The notes beneath the pieces are model-generated. The model saw only the letters and a list, made by a program, of their open reading frames with translations, had not been told where the DNA came from and made no database searches. Both the position numbers and the translations under genes were made by a program. 64,000 bases of DNA from Candidatus Mycobacterium wuenschmannii (GTDB lineage Bacteria > Actinomycetota > Actinomycetes > Mycobacteriales > Mycobacteriaceae). Positions 56,257-64,000 of the stretch are shown in pieces. The DNA lies in contig NZ_CP126981.1 in assembly GCF_030252325.1 (NCBI RefSeq), forward strand, positions 1,488,001 through 1,552,000, in the 5' to 3' direction. Within the stretch, counting starts at the first letter, position 1; each line of letters begins with the position of its first letter.

Positions 56257-57177
56257 ATGCGTGACTCCCCGGTCGATGACGGGCTCTCCGACCTGCGCCG
56301 CCTGCGACATTTCATCGCGGTCGTCGACGCGTCCGGCTTCACCCGCGCGGCCGCGCAGTTGCACCTGTCCCAGCAGGCGCTGAGCAGTTCGGTGCAGCAG
56401 CTCGAGAAGCAGGTCGGCGCAACGCTGTTGCTGCGGGCCGGCCGCCGCATCACACCGACCCCGGCCGGACAGATCCTGCTCGAAGAGGGTCGCACGTTGC
56501 TCGCCGCCGCGCGGACCATCGCGGCGCACACCCGTGCCGCAGCCGGTGAGCACCCCGACGAATTCGTCGTGGGCCACTCCCCGGCGATCAGCAACGTCGA
56601 CGTCTACACGATGCTGGCACCGGCGATCGCCGCCCTGCCGGACACGTCTTTTACAGTGCTGCAACTCTTTCCGGATCAACTAGTGGCCGCGGTGCGCGAC
56701 GGCTCCGTCGATCTCGGACTGCGGCGCGGGGTGGTCCCGCAGGAGTCGCTCGCAACCGGGATCGCACGCTACGACACGCTGCGGATCGCCATCCGCGGTG
56801 ATCATCGCCTCGCCGATCGCACCACGCTGTCGGTCGCCGACCTCGCGGACGAGACCATCGTGCTGTGGGCACCGCCCGGCGCCTCCTACTACAGCGACTT
56901 TCTGGTAAATGTCTGTCGGCGTGCGGGTTTCGAGCCGCGATATCGGATCAGCCGGGTACAGGGCTGCCCGCCCGAAGTCGCGCCGCTGACCGACGACGGC
57001 GTCGCATTCGTCACCTCGGCCCCGGGTTCGGCGGCCGACGGCGCGGTGCGCGTTCTCGATCTCGAGGAGCCCGTGTTGGTCCCCGTCCAGGCGATGTGGC
57101 AGCCGCACACCGCTTCCGCGGCAAGGGATGCGGTCCTGACCGCTACCTCGCCAGCATCTCCTCCGCGACGCCGGTGA
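56257..57177 (+). CDS. LysR-family transcriptional regulator
   Basis: A 306-residue regulator. The N-terminal winged helix reads LRRLRHFIAVVDASGFTRAAAQLHLSQQALSSSVQQLEKQVGA, followed by the linker helix and an effector domain typical of LTTRs. Ligand unknown. ATG at 56257. It is divergent from the SDR, its likely target, and its 3' end overlaps convergent glpD by 35 bp. Confidence 0.93.
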   Translation: MRDSPVDDGLSDLRRLRHFIAVVDASGFTRAAAQLHLSQQALSSSVQQLEKQVGATLLLRAGRRITPTPAGQILLEEGRTLLAAARTIAAHTRAAAGEHPDEFVVGHSPAISNVDVYTMLAPAIAALPDTSFTVLQLFPDQLVAAVRDGSVDLGLRRGVVPQESLATGIARYDTLRIAIRGDHRLADRTTLSVADLADETIVLWAPPGASYYSDFLVNVCRRAGFEPRYRISRVQGCPPEVAPLTDDGVAFVTSAPGSAADGAVRVLDLEEPVLVPVQAMWQPHTASAARDAVLTATSPASPPRRR

Positions 57178-58669
57178 CGCGCTCGCGATCGGCGGCGACC
57201 AGGCCGATGCGGGTACGCCGGTCGACGATGTCATCGACGGTCAGCGCGCCCTCGTGGGTGATGGCGTATTCGAATTCGGCTCGGGTGACGTCGATTCCGT
57301 CGGCCGCCGGGTCGGCGGGCCGTTCGCAGGTGGCGGCGGCCAGCACGTTGGCCGCCTCGGCGCCGTAGCGCAGCACCAGCGATTCGGGGAGGCCGGCCAT
57401 CGGGGCCGTCTCCGATCCCGGGTTCGTCGGTGCGCCGACCAACGGCAGGTCGCGGGTCTGGCACGGCCCCGCATCGAGGCCGCGCAACGCAACGGCGCGG
57501 TCGAGCACATCCTGCGCCATGTGCCGGTATTCGGTGAGCTTGCCGCCGATGACGCTGACGACGCCGGACGATGATTCGACGACGGCGTGGTCGCGGGAGA
57601 CGTCGGCCGTGCTTCCGGCGCCCGTGTCGATCAGCGGCCGCAGCCCCGCGTACGAGCCGACGATGTCGTCGGTGTCCAGCGTGATGCCCAGCGCGGTGTT
57701 CACCACGTCGAGCAGGAAGGTGATCTCGCCCGGCGTGGGTTGCGGCACATCGGGAATCGGCCCCGGCGACTCTTCGTCGGTCAGCCCGAGGTAGATGCGG
57801 CCGAGTTGTTCGGGCATCGCGAAAACGAAACGGTTGAGTTCACCGGGGATCGGAATCGTCAGCGCCGCAGTGGGGTTGCCGAAGGTATCGGCGTCGAAGA
57901 CCAGGTGGGTACCGCGGCTCGGCCGCAACTTCAGCGAGCCATCGATCTCGCCCGCCCACACCCCGGTGGCGTTGATGACGGCCCGGGCGGCGATGTCGAA
58001 TGATTCGCCGGTACGCTCGTCGGTCAGCCGCACCGAGGTACCGGTGGCATGAGATGCGCTGGTGTAGGTGAGAATTCGAGCGCCGCGCTGGGCCGCAGTC
58101 CGCGCGACGGCTGTGACCAGGCGGGCGTCGTCGATCAGCTGTCCGTCGTAGGCAAGCAGGCCGCCGTCGAGTCCGTCACGCCGCACCACCGGCGCAAGGT
58201 CGATCGCCCGACCCGCCGAAACCCGTTGCGATCCGGGCAAAACGGATGCGGGCGTGCCCGCCGTCTTGCGCAGCACGTCGCCGGCGAGAAACCCGGCGCG
58301 GACCAGCGCCCGGTTCGTCCGACTCATCGATGGCAGCAGTGGAACCAGCTGAGGCATGGCCCGAACCAGGTGAGGGGCGTTGCGGGTCATCAGGATTCCG
58401 CGCTCGACGGCGCTGCGCCGGGCGATTCCGACGTTGCCGGTGGCCAGGTAGCGCAGTCCGCCGTGCACCAGTTTGGAGCTCCACCGGCTGGTCCCGAAGG
58501 CCAGATCATGCTTCTCTACCAACACGACTCGTAGCCCCCGCGACGCCGCGTCCAGCGCGATGCCGACGCCGGTGATCCCACCCCCGATCACGACCACGTC
58601 GGTGGGAGCGCCGTCCGCCAGTGCGGTCAGGTCGGCGGTCCGGCGGGCGGCGTTGAGCGCGGCCGACAT
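57143..58669 (-). CDS. glpD1: FAD-dependent glycerol-3-phosphate dehydrogenase
   Basis: Membrane-associated oxidation of glycerol-3-phosphate to dihydroxyacetone phosphate. FAD-binding motif VVVIGGGITGVGIALDAASRG near residue 25, then EKHDLAFGTSRWSSKLVHGGLRYL and VIGGKLTEYRHMAQD, with the C-terminal DUF. 508 residues against 516 for Rv2249c. ATG at 58669 overlaps the TetR stop by 1 base (TGATG), so regulator and enzyme are cotranscribed and coupled. Acts in the glycerolipid cluster with the divergent genes. Confidence 0.95.
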   Translation of the reverse strand: MSAALNAARRTADLTALADGAPTDVVVIGGGITGVGIALDAASRGLRVVLVEKHDLAFGTSRWSSKLVHGGLRYLATGNVGIARRSAVERGILMTRNAPHLVRAMPQLVPLLPSMSRTNRALVRAGFLAGDVLRKTAGTPASVLPGSQRVSAGRAIDLAPVVRRDGLDGGLLAYDGQLIDDARLVTAVARTAAQRGARILTYTSASHATGTSVRLTDERTGESFDIAARAVINATGVWAGEIDGSLKLRPSRGTHLVFDADTFGNPTAALTIPIPGELNRFVFAMPEQLGRIYLGLTDEESPGPIPDVPQPTPGEITFLLDVVNTALGITLDTDDIVGSYAGLRPLIDTGAGSTADVSRDHAVVESSSGVVSVIGGKLTEYRHMAQDVLDRAVALRGLDAGPCQTRDLPLVGAPTNPGSETAPMAGLPESLVLRYGAEAANVLAAATCERPADPAADGIDVTRAEFEYAITHEGALTVDDIVDRRTRIGLVAADRERVTGVAEEMLAR

Positions 58670-59232
58670 CACGCCAGGTATCCGTTCAACGAGTAGGCCA
58701 GCTCTTCGGCGAGAGCGTCGGCGTCGAGGATCGGCCGGACGATCTGGGCCGACTGGATGGTCGACTGCGTGATCAGCAGGACCATCGCCGCCATCTGCCG
58801 CGCGTCGCCGGCGCGCACGCTGCCGTCGTACTGTGCCGACCGCAGATCCTTGGCCAGCGCGTCGATCAGCATCTGCTGGCTGCTGCCCAGCCGCTGCGAG
58901 ATGTAGACCAGTGCGAGTTCCGAGCTCAGCACCGCCATCACCAGCGCGTCGCCCCGCAACCGCTCGGCCACCGCCACCACCCGCTCGACGATCGCGGGGC
59001 GTCCGCGGCCCCGCACCGGCACCTCGGCCACGGTCTCGGTGATGTGGCTGGTCAACAACGCGGCCAATACCGATCGGGTATCTGGCCAGCGGCGATACAC
59101 CGTCGGACGGCTCACCCCAGCCCGCCGGGCGACCTCGGCCAGCGTCACCCTCTCGACGCCGAAATCGACGACGCAACTGGCGGCGGACGCCAGGATGCGG
59201 TCGTCCACCGATGCGTTACTGATTGACAGCAT
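58669..59232 (-). CDS. TetR-family regulator (Rv2250c-like)
   Basis: A 187-residue regulator. Helix-turn-helix: FGVERVTLAEVARRAGVSRPTVYRRW (about residues 24-50). The C-terminal ligand domain has 6-7 helices, hydrophobic, fitting a lipid or acyl-CoA effector (inference). ATG at 59232 is preferred; upstream codons would overlap the divergent oxidase start. First gene of the operon with glpD. Its N-terminus abuts the oxidase gene with 17 bp in between, occupied by a palindrome. Confidence 0.92.
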   Translation of the reverse strand: MLSISNASVDDRILASAASCVVDFGVERVTLAEVARRAGVSRPTVYRRWPDTRSVLAALLTSHITETVAEVPVRGRGRPAIVERVVAVAERLRGDALVMAVLSSELALVYISQRLGSSQQMLIDALAKDLRSAQYDGSVRAGDARQMAAMVLLITQSTIQSAQIVRPILDADALAEELAYSLNGYLA

Positions 59233-59251
59233 GTGTAATACTGTAACGCAT
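59231..59251. promoter_or_regulatory. 21-bp imperfect palindrome over two divergent start codons
   Basis: Between the TetR gene start and the oxidase start. Left arm ATGTGTAATA and right arm TGTAACGCAT around C; 7 of 10 pairs match. It spans the start codons of both genes and includes the AT-rich TAATAC and TACAGT elements. Both transcripts must be leaderless or nearly so. Probably the TetR operator (inference). Confidence 0.5.
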
Positions 59252-60854
59252 GTCTGCCGACTTGCTACCCCCGATGAAGTGGAATGCCTGGGGCGATCCC
59301 GAGCACGCCAAGCCGCTGTCGGAGGGCATCCGTGCATTGCTGGCCCAAGCCCTGGGTGTCACCGGGTCAACGGAGGCCGAACTACAGGCCGACCAGGTGC
59401 GCCTTCGACCATCGGCGTTGACGCCCGACGATCGCGATGCCCTGGCCGCGATCGTCGGGCAAGACCATTGCCGGGTCGACGACCGGGATCGTCTGCTACG
59501 GGCCGGTGGCAAGTCCACGCTGGACCTGTTGCGGCGCAAAGACCCCGGCGAGCAGGACGCTCCCGACGCGGTGCTGCTGCCAGGTACCGACGAGGAGGTG
59601 GCCGCGATCCTGCAGTACTGCTCGCAGCACGGCATCGCCGTCGTCCCGTTCGGCGGCGGCACCAGTGTGGTCGGCGGCCTCGACCCGATCCGCGGGGCAT
59701 TCGCCGCGGCGGTGTCGCTGGATCTGCGGCGCTTCGACCAACTGCTGGACTTCGACGACGTGTCCGGCGAGGCCGTGTTCGGCGCCGGCGTCACCGGACC
59801 GATGGCCGAGAAACTGCTTGGAGTGCACGACTTTTCGCTGGGCCACTTCCCGCAGAGTTTCGAGTTCGCCAGCCTGGGCGGCTACGCCGCGACCCGCTCG
59901 TCCGGGCAGGACTCGGCCGGCTATGGCCGCTTCGACGACATGATCCGCGGCCTGCGGGTCATCACGCCCGCCGGGACGCTGGACCTCGGCCGCGCCCCAC
60001 AGTCGGCGGCCGGCCCGGATCTACGGGAGTTGGTCATCGGGTCGGAGGGCGTATTCGGCGTCATCACCCGGGTGCGGGTGCGCGTCCACCCCACGCCGCA
60101 GGCCACCCGCTACGAGGCCTGGTCGTTTCCCGACTTCGCCACTGGCGCAACGGCGTTGCGCGCCGTGACGCAGGCCGGCGCCGGGCCGACGGTGATCCGG
60201 CTGTCCGACGAGGCCGAGACCGGGGTCAACCTGGCCACCACCGAGTCAATCGGCGACTCGCAGATCACCGGCGGATGTCTGGCGATCACCGTCTTCGAGG
60301 GCACGCCCGAGCATGCCGACAGTCGGCACGCCGAAACCCGGGCACTGATGGCCGCCCACGGCGGTACGTCGCTCGGCGAGGAACCCGCCAAGGCTTGGGA
60401 GCGTGGACGTTTCGGCGCGCCGTACCTGCGCGACGCCCTGCTGGCCAACGGCGCGCTGTGCGAGACCCTCGAGACGGCCACCGACTGGTCGAACGTCCCG
60501 GCGCTCAAGGCCGCCGTCACCGAGGCGCTGACCACCGCGCTCGCCGAAACCGGCACGCCGGCGTTGGTGCTGTGCCACATTTCGCATGTGTATGCCACCG
60601 GCGCCTCGCTGTACTTCACCGTCGTCGCGGGTCAGCGCGGCAACCCGATCGAGCAGTGGCGCGCGGCCAAGACCGCCGCGAGCAACGCGATCGTCGCGAC
60701 CGGCGCGACTATCACCCATCACCACGCGGTCGGCGCCGACCACCGGCCGTGGATGGCCGACGAGGTCGGCGACCTGGGTGTGCAGGTGTTGCGCGCGGTC
60801 AAGGCGACACTCGATCCCGCGGGAATCCTCAACCCGGGCAAGCTGATCCCGTGA
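59250..60854 (+). CDS. FAD-binding oxidase, alkyl-dihydroxyacetonephosphate synthase-like (Rv2251-like)
   Basis: A 534-residue VAO-type flavoenzyme. FAD-binding: VVPFGGGTSVVGGLDP and SLGGYAATRSSGQDSAGYG, then IGSEGVFGVIT. The C-terminal TITHHHAVGADHRP carries the HHH motif that is essential in alkyl-DHAP synthases, and DPAGILNPGKLIP ends the fold. Family members make ether-linked alkyl-DHAP; whether this one does is unproven. ATG at 59250. Overlaps the diacylglycerol kinase gene by 4 bp (GTGA). Confidence 0.93.
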   Translation: MSADLLPPMKWNAWGDPEHAKPLSEGIRALLAQALGVTGSTEAELQADQVRLRPSALTPDDRDALAAIVGQDHCRVDDRDRLLRAGGKSTLDLLRRKDPGEQDAPDAVLLPGTDEEVAAILQYCSQHGIAVVPFGGGTSVVGGLDPIRGAFAAAVSLDLRRFDQLLDFDDVSGEAVFGAGVTGPMAEKLLGVHDFSLGHFPQSFEFASLGGYAATRSSGQDSAGYGRFDDMIRGLRVITPAGTLDLGRAPQSAAGPDLRELVIGSEGVFGVITRVRVRVHPTPQATRYEAWSFPDFATGATALRAVTQAGAGPTVIRLSDEAETGVNLATTESIGDSQITGGCLAITVFEGTPEHADSRHAETRALMAAHGGTSLGEEPAKAWERGRFGAPYLRDALLANGALCETLETATDWSNVPALKAAVTEALTTALAETGTPALVLCHISHVYATGASLYFTVVAGQRGNPIEQWRAAKTAASNAIVATGATITHHHAVGADHRPWMADEVGDLGVQVLRAVKATLDPAGILNPGKLIP

Positions 60855-61786
60855 CCGAGCGCCAGATTGGCCGGGTGACCGTGCTGACCAATCCGGCGTC
60901 GGGGCACGGCAACGCGCCGCACGCCGCCGAGAAGGCGATCACCCGGCTACAGCAGCGCGGCATCGACGTCACTGCCATCGTCGGCAAAGACGCCGACCAC
61001 GCCCGCCGTCTGCTGGACGAGGCGGTCGACACGGGGACCGATGCATTGGTGGTCGTCGGCGGCGACGGGGTGATCACCGACGCGCTGCAGGCCTTGGCGC
61101 ACAGCGATATTCCGCTCGGTATCGTTCCAGCCGGCACCGGCAACGATCACGCGCGCGAATTCGGCCTGCCGACAAAGGATCCGGCGGCCGCCGCGGACAT
61201 CGTCGCCGACGGCTGGACCGAGACGATCGATCTGGGCAAGATCGAGGACCGCGGCGGGGCCGTCAAGTATTTCGGCACCGTGGCCGCTGCGGGATTCGAC
61301 TCGCTGGTCACCGACCGGGCCAACCGGATGCGCTGGCCGCGCGGGCGAATGCGCTACAACCTCGCGATGCTCGCCGAGCTGTCGCAGTTGCGACTGTTGC
61401 CGTTCCGGCTCGTGCTCGACGGCCGCGACGAGATCGTCGCCGACCTCACGCTCACGGCCTTCGGTAACACCCGCAGCTATGGCGGCGGAATGCTGGTGTG
61501 CCCCAACGCGGATCCAACCGACGGACTGCTCGACATCACCATGGTCAATTCCGCGTCGCGGACGCGGCTGATCCGGCTGTTCCCCACCGTCTACAAGGGC
61601 ACCCATATCCACCTGGACGAGGTGACCACCGCGCGGGTCCGGACCGTCGACGTCGACTCACCGGGCATCAACGCCTACGCCGACGGCGATTTCGCGTGCG
61701 CGCTGCCCGCGCAGATCTCGGCGGTGCCGGGCGCGCTGAGAGTGTTGCGACGGCTTAGCGATTGTGGTGACCCGCTGCGCGCGTAA
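60851..61786 (+). CDS. Diacylglycerol kinase-like lipid kinase (Rv2252-like)
   Basis: Phosphorylates diacylglycerol or related lipid to phosphatidic acid; Rv2252 is linked to phosphatidylinositol mannoside synthesis. The N-terminal domain has TNPASGHGNAP and the catalytic VVVGGDGVITDAL, then VPAGTGNDHAREF; the C-terminal beta-sandwich is typical of DagK (GGGMLVCPNADPTDGLLDI). 311 residues against 309. GTG at 60851 overlaps the upstream oxidase stop. Confidence 0.94.
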   Translation: MTERQIGRVTVLTNPASGHGNAPHAAEKAITRLQQRGIDVTAIVGKDADHARRLLDEAVDTGTDALVVVGGDGVITDALQALAHSDIPLGIVPAGTGNDHAREFGLPTKDPAAAADIVADGWTETIDLGKIEDRGGAVKYFGTVAAAGFDSLVTDRANRMRWPRGRMRYNLAMLAELSQLRLLPFRLVLDGRDEIVADLTLTAFGNTRSYGGGMLVCPNADPTDGLLDITMVNSASRTRLIRLFPTVYKGTHIHLDEVTTARVRTVDVDSPGINAYADGDFACALPAQISAVPGALRVLRRLSDCGDPLRA

Positions 61787-61807
61787 CTACCGCGCTTGCG
61801 ATCACCA

Positions 61808-62320
61808 CTACCCGACCCCGCGGTTGAGCCACGACACCTCGGCGCCCTCGCCCCCGTCACGATAGGCCTCGAGCGCCTCGTCCCACGCGGTGCCGAGCGC
61901 CGAATCCAGCTCGGCGGCCAGCGCGTCGGCGCCGGCGGCCATCATCGAGCGCAGCCGCATCTCGCCGATCATCACGTCACCGTTGGCGCTCATCGGGCCG
62001 TTCCACAGGCCCAGTTGGGGCGTGTGGCAGAACCGGTGCCCGTCGACGCCGGTACTGGGGTCTTCGGTCACCTCGAACCGCAACACCGTCCAGGAGCGCA
62101 GGGCGCTGGCCAACCGGGCGCCGGTGCCCACCGGCCCGACCCAGTTGACGACCGCACGCAGCTGTCCCGGCATGGCCGGTTGCGGGGTCCACCTGAGATT
62201 GGCTTTCGATGCCAGCGTCGACGACAATGCCCACTCCACATGCGGGCATACCGCGGCGGGCGAGGCATGGACGTAGACCACGCCTGTCGTCACATCAGCG
62301 AACTGGTTCGACGCACGCAT
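61808..62320 (-). CDS. DUF3145 protein
   Basis: A 170-residue protein of the actinobacterial DUF3145 family. It starts MRASNQFADVTTGVVYVHASP and contains EWALSSTLASKANLRWTPQPA and FCHTPQLGLWNGPMSANGDVMIGE. There is no signal or membrane part. The function is unknown. ATG at 62320 follows AAGGAG at good spacing. It converges on the diacylglycerol kinase gene with a 21-bp gap. Confidence 0.93.
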   Translation of the reverse strand: MRASNQFADVTTGVVYVHASPAAVCPHVEWALSSTLASKANLRWTPQPAMPGQLRAVVNWVGPVGTGARLASALRSWTVLRFEVTEDPSTGVDGHRFCHTPQLGLWNGPMSANGDVMIGEMRLRSMMAAGADALAAELDSALGTAWDEALEAYRDGGEGAEVSWLNRGVG

Positions 62321-62396
62321 CTTGTTGCTCCTTCGGCTCCACGAGGGACGTCTTCCCCAACGACCTGGTGATTCCGACGAGCAAAATAACGATTTA

Positions 62397-62423
62397 TGTG
62401 CCTTGCGTGTCTATTGTGCCTTG
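62397..62423. repeat. 9-bp direct repeat (TGTGCCTTG twice)
   Basis: Copies at 62397-62405 and 62415-62423 with 18-bp period, between the DUF3145 and beta-lactamase-like genes. Could be regulatory, or chance. Confidence 0.3.
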
Positions 62424-62439
62424 TGAGGCCCATGTTGCG

Positions 62440-63264
62440 CTAGTGCGAGTTGTAGGTGCTCAGCACATTGTCAGAAATGGCCGGCCACAGCGGGAGTGCC
62501 CAGTCCCCGAAATCGCGGTCGGTGAGGACCACCAGCGCCAACCCGGCAACCGGATCTGCCCAGATCAGGGTGCCAGACTGACCGAAATGGCCGAAGGTGC
62601 CGGGCGAATTCCGCGCCCCCGTCCAGTGCGGGGTCTTCGCGTCGCGGATCTCGAAACCCAGGCCCCAGTCGTTCGGTCGTTGCACGCCGTAGCCAGGCAG
62701 GACACCGTTCAGGCCGGGAAATTGGACCGCGGTCGCGTCGGCGTGCATCTGCGGCGACACCGTGGCCGGCGCGAGCAGGTCGGCGGCGAACGCGGCGATA
62801 TCGGCGACCGTCGAGATCGCGCCGTAGCCCGCGGTCCGCGCGCCCCCGTCGAGGCGAGTGGCGGCCATCCCGAGCGGTTCCAGCACCGCCTCGCTGAGGT
62901 AGCGGCCGAACTCGATGCCCGCCGCTTCCTGCACGGTCTGAGCGAGCACGGCGAACCCGAAGTTCGAATACATCCGCCGGGTGCCGGGCCGGGCCAGCAC
63001 CTTCCCGTCGAGCATCGCCAACCCCGAGGCGTGCGCGAGAAGATGCCGGACGGTCGATCCGGGCGGGCCGGCCTCGGTGTCCAGCTCGACCGCGCCTTCC
63101 TCGATGGCGACCTGTGCCGCGCGGGCCACCAGAGGCTTCGTCACCGACGCGAGGACGAACTCCCGTGCGGTGTCGCCGTGGGTGGCCAACACTCCGTCGG
63201 CCCCGACCACCGCGGCGGCCGCATTCGGCACCGGCCAGTCGCCGAGTAGGTCGAGTGCGGGCAT
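62440..63264 (-). CDS. Beta-lactamase-like serine hydrolase (Rv2257c-like)
   Basis: A 274-residue class C beta-lactamase/DD-peptidase-type enzyme. The nucleophile motif SVTK is near residue 40, YSN (Tyr-X-Asn) is near 106, and HFGQSG stands for the third, KTG-like box. There is no signal peptide, so it likely acts in the cytosol, e.g. as an esterase. ATG at 63264 gives [12 protein letters not shown]. Divergent from mscR. Confidence 0.9.
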   Translation of the reverse strand: MPALDLLGDWPVPNAAAAVVGADGVLATHGDTAREFVLASVTKPLVARAAQVAIEEGAVELDTEAGPPGSTVRHLLAHASGLAMLDGKVLARPGTRRMYSNFGFAVLAQTVQEAAGIEFGRYLSEAVLEPLGMAATRLDGGARTAGYGAISTVADIAAFAADLLAPATVSPQMHADATAVQFPGLNGVLPGYGVQRPNDWGLGFEIRDAKTPHWTGARNSPGTFGHFGQSGTLIWADPVAGLALVVLTDRDFGDWALPLWPAISDNVLSTYNSH

Positions 63265-63298
63265 CGCGCAGAGCCTACCTAGCGCTAGGTTGAAGCCC

Positions 63299-64000
63299 AT
63301 GAGCCAGACAGTGCGTGGAGTGATCTCGCGGAAGAAGGGCGACCCCGTCGAGGTGGTCGACATCGTGATCCCCGACCCGGGGCCCGGTGAGGTCGTCGTC
63401 GACATCACCGCGTGCGGGGTCTGCCACACCGACCTGACCTACCGCGAGGGCGGCATCAACGACGAGTACCCCTTCCTGCTCGGCCACGAGGCCGCCGGCA
63501 CCGTCGAATCCGTAGGCCCCGGCGTAACCGCCGTCGAGCCAGGCGATTTCGTCGTGCTGAACTGGCGGGCCGTCTGCGGCCAATGCCGGGCCTGCAAGCG
63601 CGGTCGCCCGCACCTGTGCTTCGACACTTTCAACGCCGAGCAGAAGATGACGCTCACCGACGGCACCGAGCTCACCCCAGCGCTGGGCATCGGCGCCTTC
63701 GCCGACAAGACACTGGTGGCCGCCGGGCAATGCACCAAGGTCAATCCCGACGCCGACCCGGCGGTCGCCGGCCTGCTCGGCTGCGGCGTGATGGCCGGCC
63801 TCGGCGCGGCGATCAACACCGGCGCGGTCACCCGTGACGACACCGTCGCGGTCATCGGCTGCGGCGGCGTCGGCGACGCGGCGATCGCCGGCGCGGCCCT
63901 CGTCGGCGCCAAACGGATCATCGCGATCGACACCGACGACACCAAGCTGGAGTGGGCCCGCAAGTTCGGGGCCACCCACACCGTCAACGCCCGTGAACTC
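63299..64000 (+). CDS. mscR: S-nitrosomycothiol reductase / mycothiol-dependent formaldehyde dehydrogenase (3' end outside window)
   Basis: Zinc-dependent alcohol dehydrogenase family using mycothiol adducts; detoxifies S-nitrosomycothiol and formaldehyde. Visible part has the catalytic-zinc motif CGVCHTD and [12 protein letters not shown], the structural-zinc Cys set [15 protein letters not shown] and the Rossmann [23 protein letters not shown] at 63299. The gene continues past the window's end (234 codons seen of about 360). Matches Rv2259 by neighbourhood and sequence type. Confidence 0.94.
   Translation, partial: MSQTVRGVISRKKGDPVEVVDIVIPDPGPGEVVVDITACGVCHTDLTYREGGINDEYPFLLGHEAAGTVESVGPGVTAVEPGDFVVLNWRAVCGQCRACKRGRPHLCFDTFNAEQKMTLTDGTELTPALGIGAFADKTLVAAGQCTKVNPDADPAVAGLLGCGVMAGLGAAINTGAVTRDDTVAVIGCGGVGDAAIAGAALVGAKRIIAIDTDDTKLEWARKFGATHTVNAREL

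Noticed and set aside
59039..60850. Long open frame on the plus strand through the oxidase gene into the DAG kinase frame
   Set aside because: It is the +2 shadow of the oxidase gene: Arg/Gly/Ala-rich, no domain, and crosses TetR and oxidase starts. The true kinase start is the GTG at 60851.

Overview
The window is GC-rich actinobacterial DNA, almost certainly a Mycobacteriaceae chromosome and probably a rapid grower. Gene content and order follow the Mycobacterium tuberculosis stretch Rv2212 to Rv2259: cyclase, pepB, dlaT, lipB, lipA, glnA1, glnE, glnA2, hip1, panB, rnpB, RNase H/CobC, ptkA-ptpA, surf1, cobD, ahpE, aceE, the mabR-fabD-acpM-kasA-kasB-accD6 FAS-II locus, glpD1, an alkyl-DHAP-synthase-like oxidase, diacylglycerol kinase, and mscR cut by the right edge. 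Mycothiol, F420 and mycolate functions agree with this. I see no insertion sequence, integrase, CRISPR array or rRNA. There is one tRNA (Val, UAC) and RNase P RNA.

Layout. 1-10.5 kb: 3' part of a class III adenylyl cyclase, a seven-helix membrane protein, leucyl aminopeptidase, a small locus pairing a seven-helix membrane protein with a DNA-binding protein (where M. tuberculosis has ephD), then the lipoate block dlaT, Rv2216-like epimerase, lipB, lipA, a DUF4191 protein and an RDD protein. 10.5-22.4 kb: nitrogen block glnA1, glnE, glnA2 with GlnR-type AC-N9-AC boxes before both synthetase genes. It is interrupted by accessory genes: a secreted protein, a NADAR protein, aldehyde dehydrogenase-DoxX, and an operon for a thioesterase, an F420-type LLM oxidoreductase and an epoxide hydrolase. 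22.4-29.9 kb: two Hip1-type hydrolases, a WS/DGAT acyltransferase, panB, a CYTH-CHAD protein and rnpB.

29.9-45.6 kb: a 2OG-Fe(II) oxygenase, a STAS-ATPase regulator, a DMT transporter, a four-gene overlapping operon (aminotransferase, Nif3, zinc ribbon, RNase H/phosphatase), divergent ptkA-ptpA-surf1, cobD, a DUF2236 protein, a 47-residue membrane protein, small metabolic genes, tRNA-Val, ahpE, DUF3052 and two related exported proteins. 45.8-55.4 kb: aceE and mabR, then the FAS-II/malonyl-CoA operon that elongates mycolate precursors, with a 23-bp inverted repeat before fabD. 55.4-64 kb: an SDR/LysR pair; a glycerolipid cluster in which the TetR-glpD operon and the oxidase-DAG kinase operon diverge from only 17 bp; a DUF3145 protein; a serine beta-lactamase-like protein; and the start of mscR.

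The themes are lipoylated 2-oxoacid dehydrogenase assembly and pyruvate entry (dlaT, lipB, lipA, aceE), nitrogen assimilation, fatty acid/mycolate elongation and glycerolipid synthesis. Many genes are packed tail to tail or overlap by 1-8 bp. All calls come from reading the sequence; nothing was run against a database.
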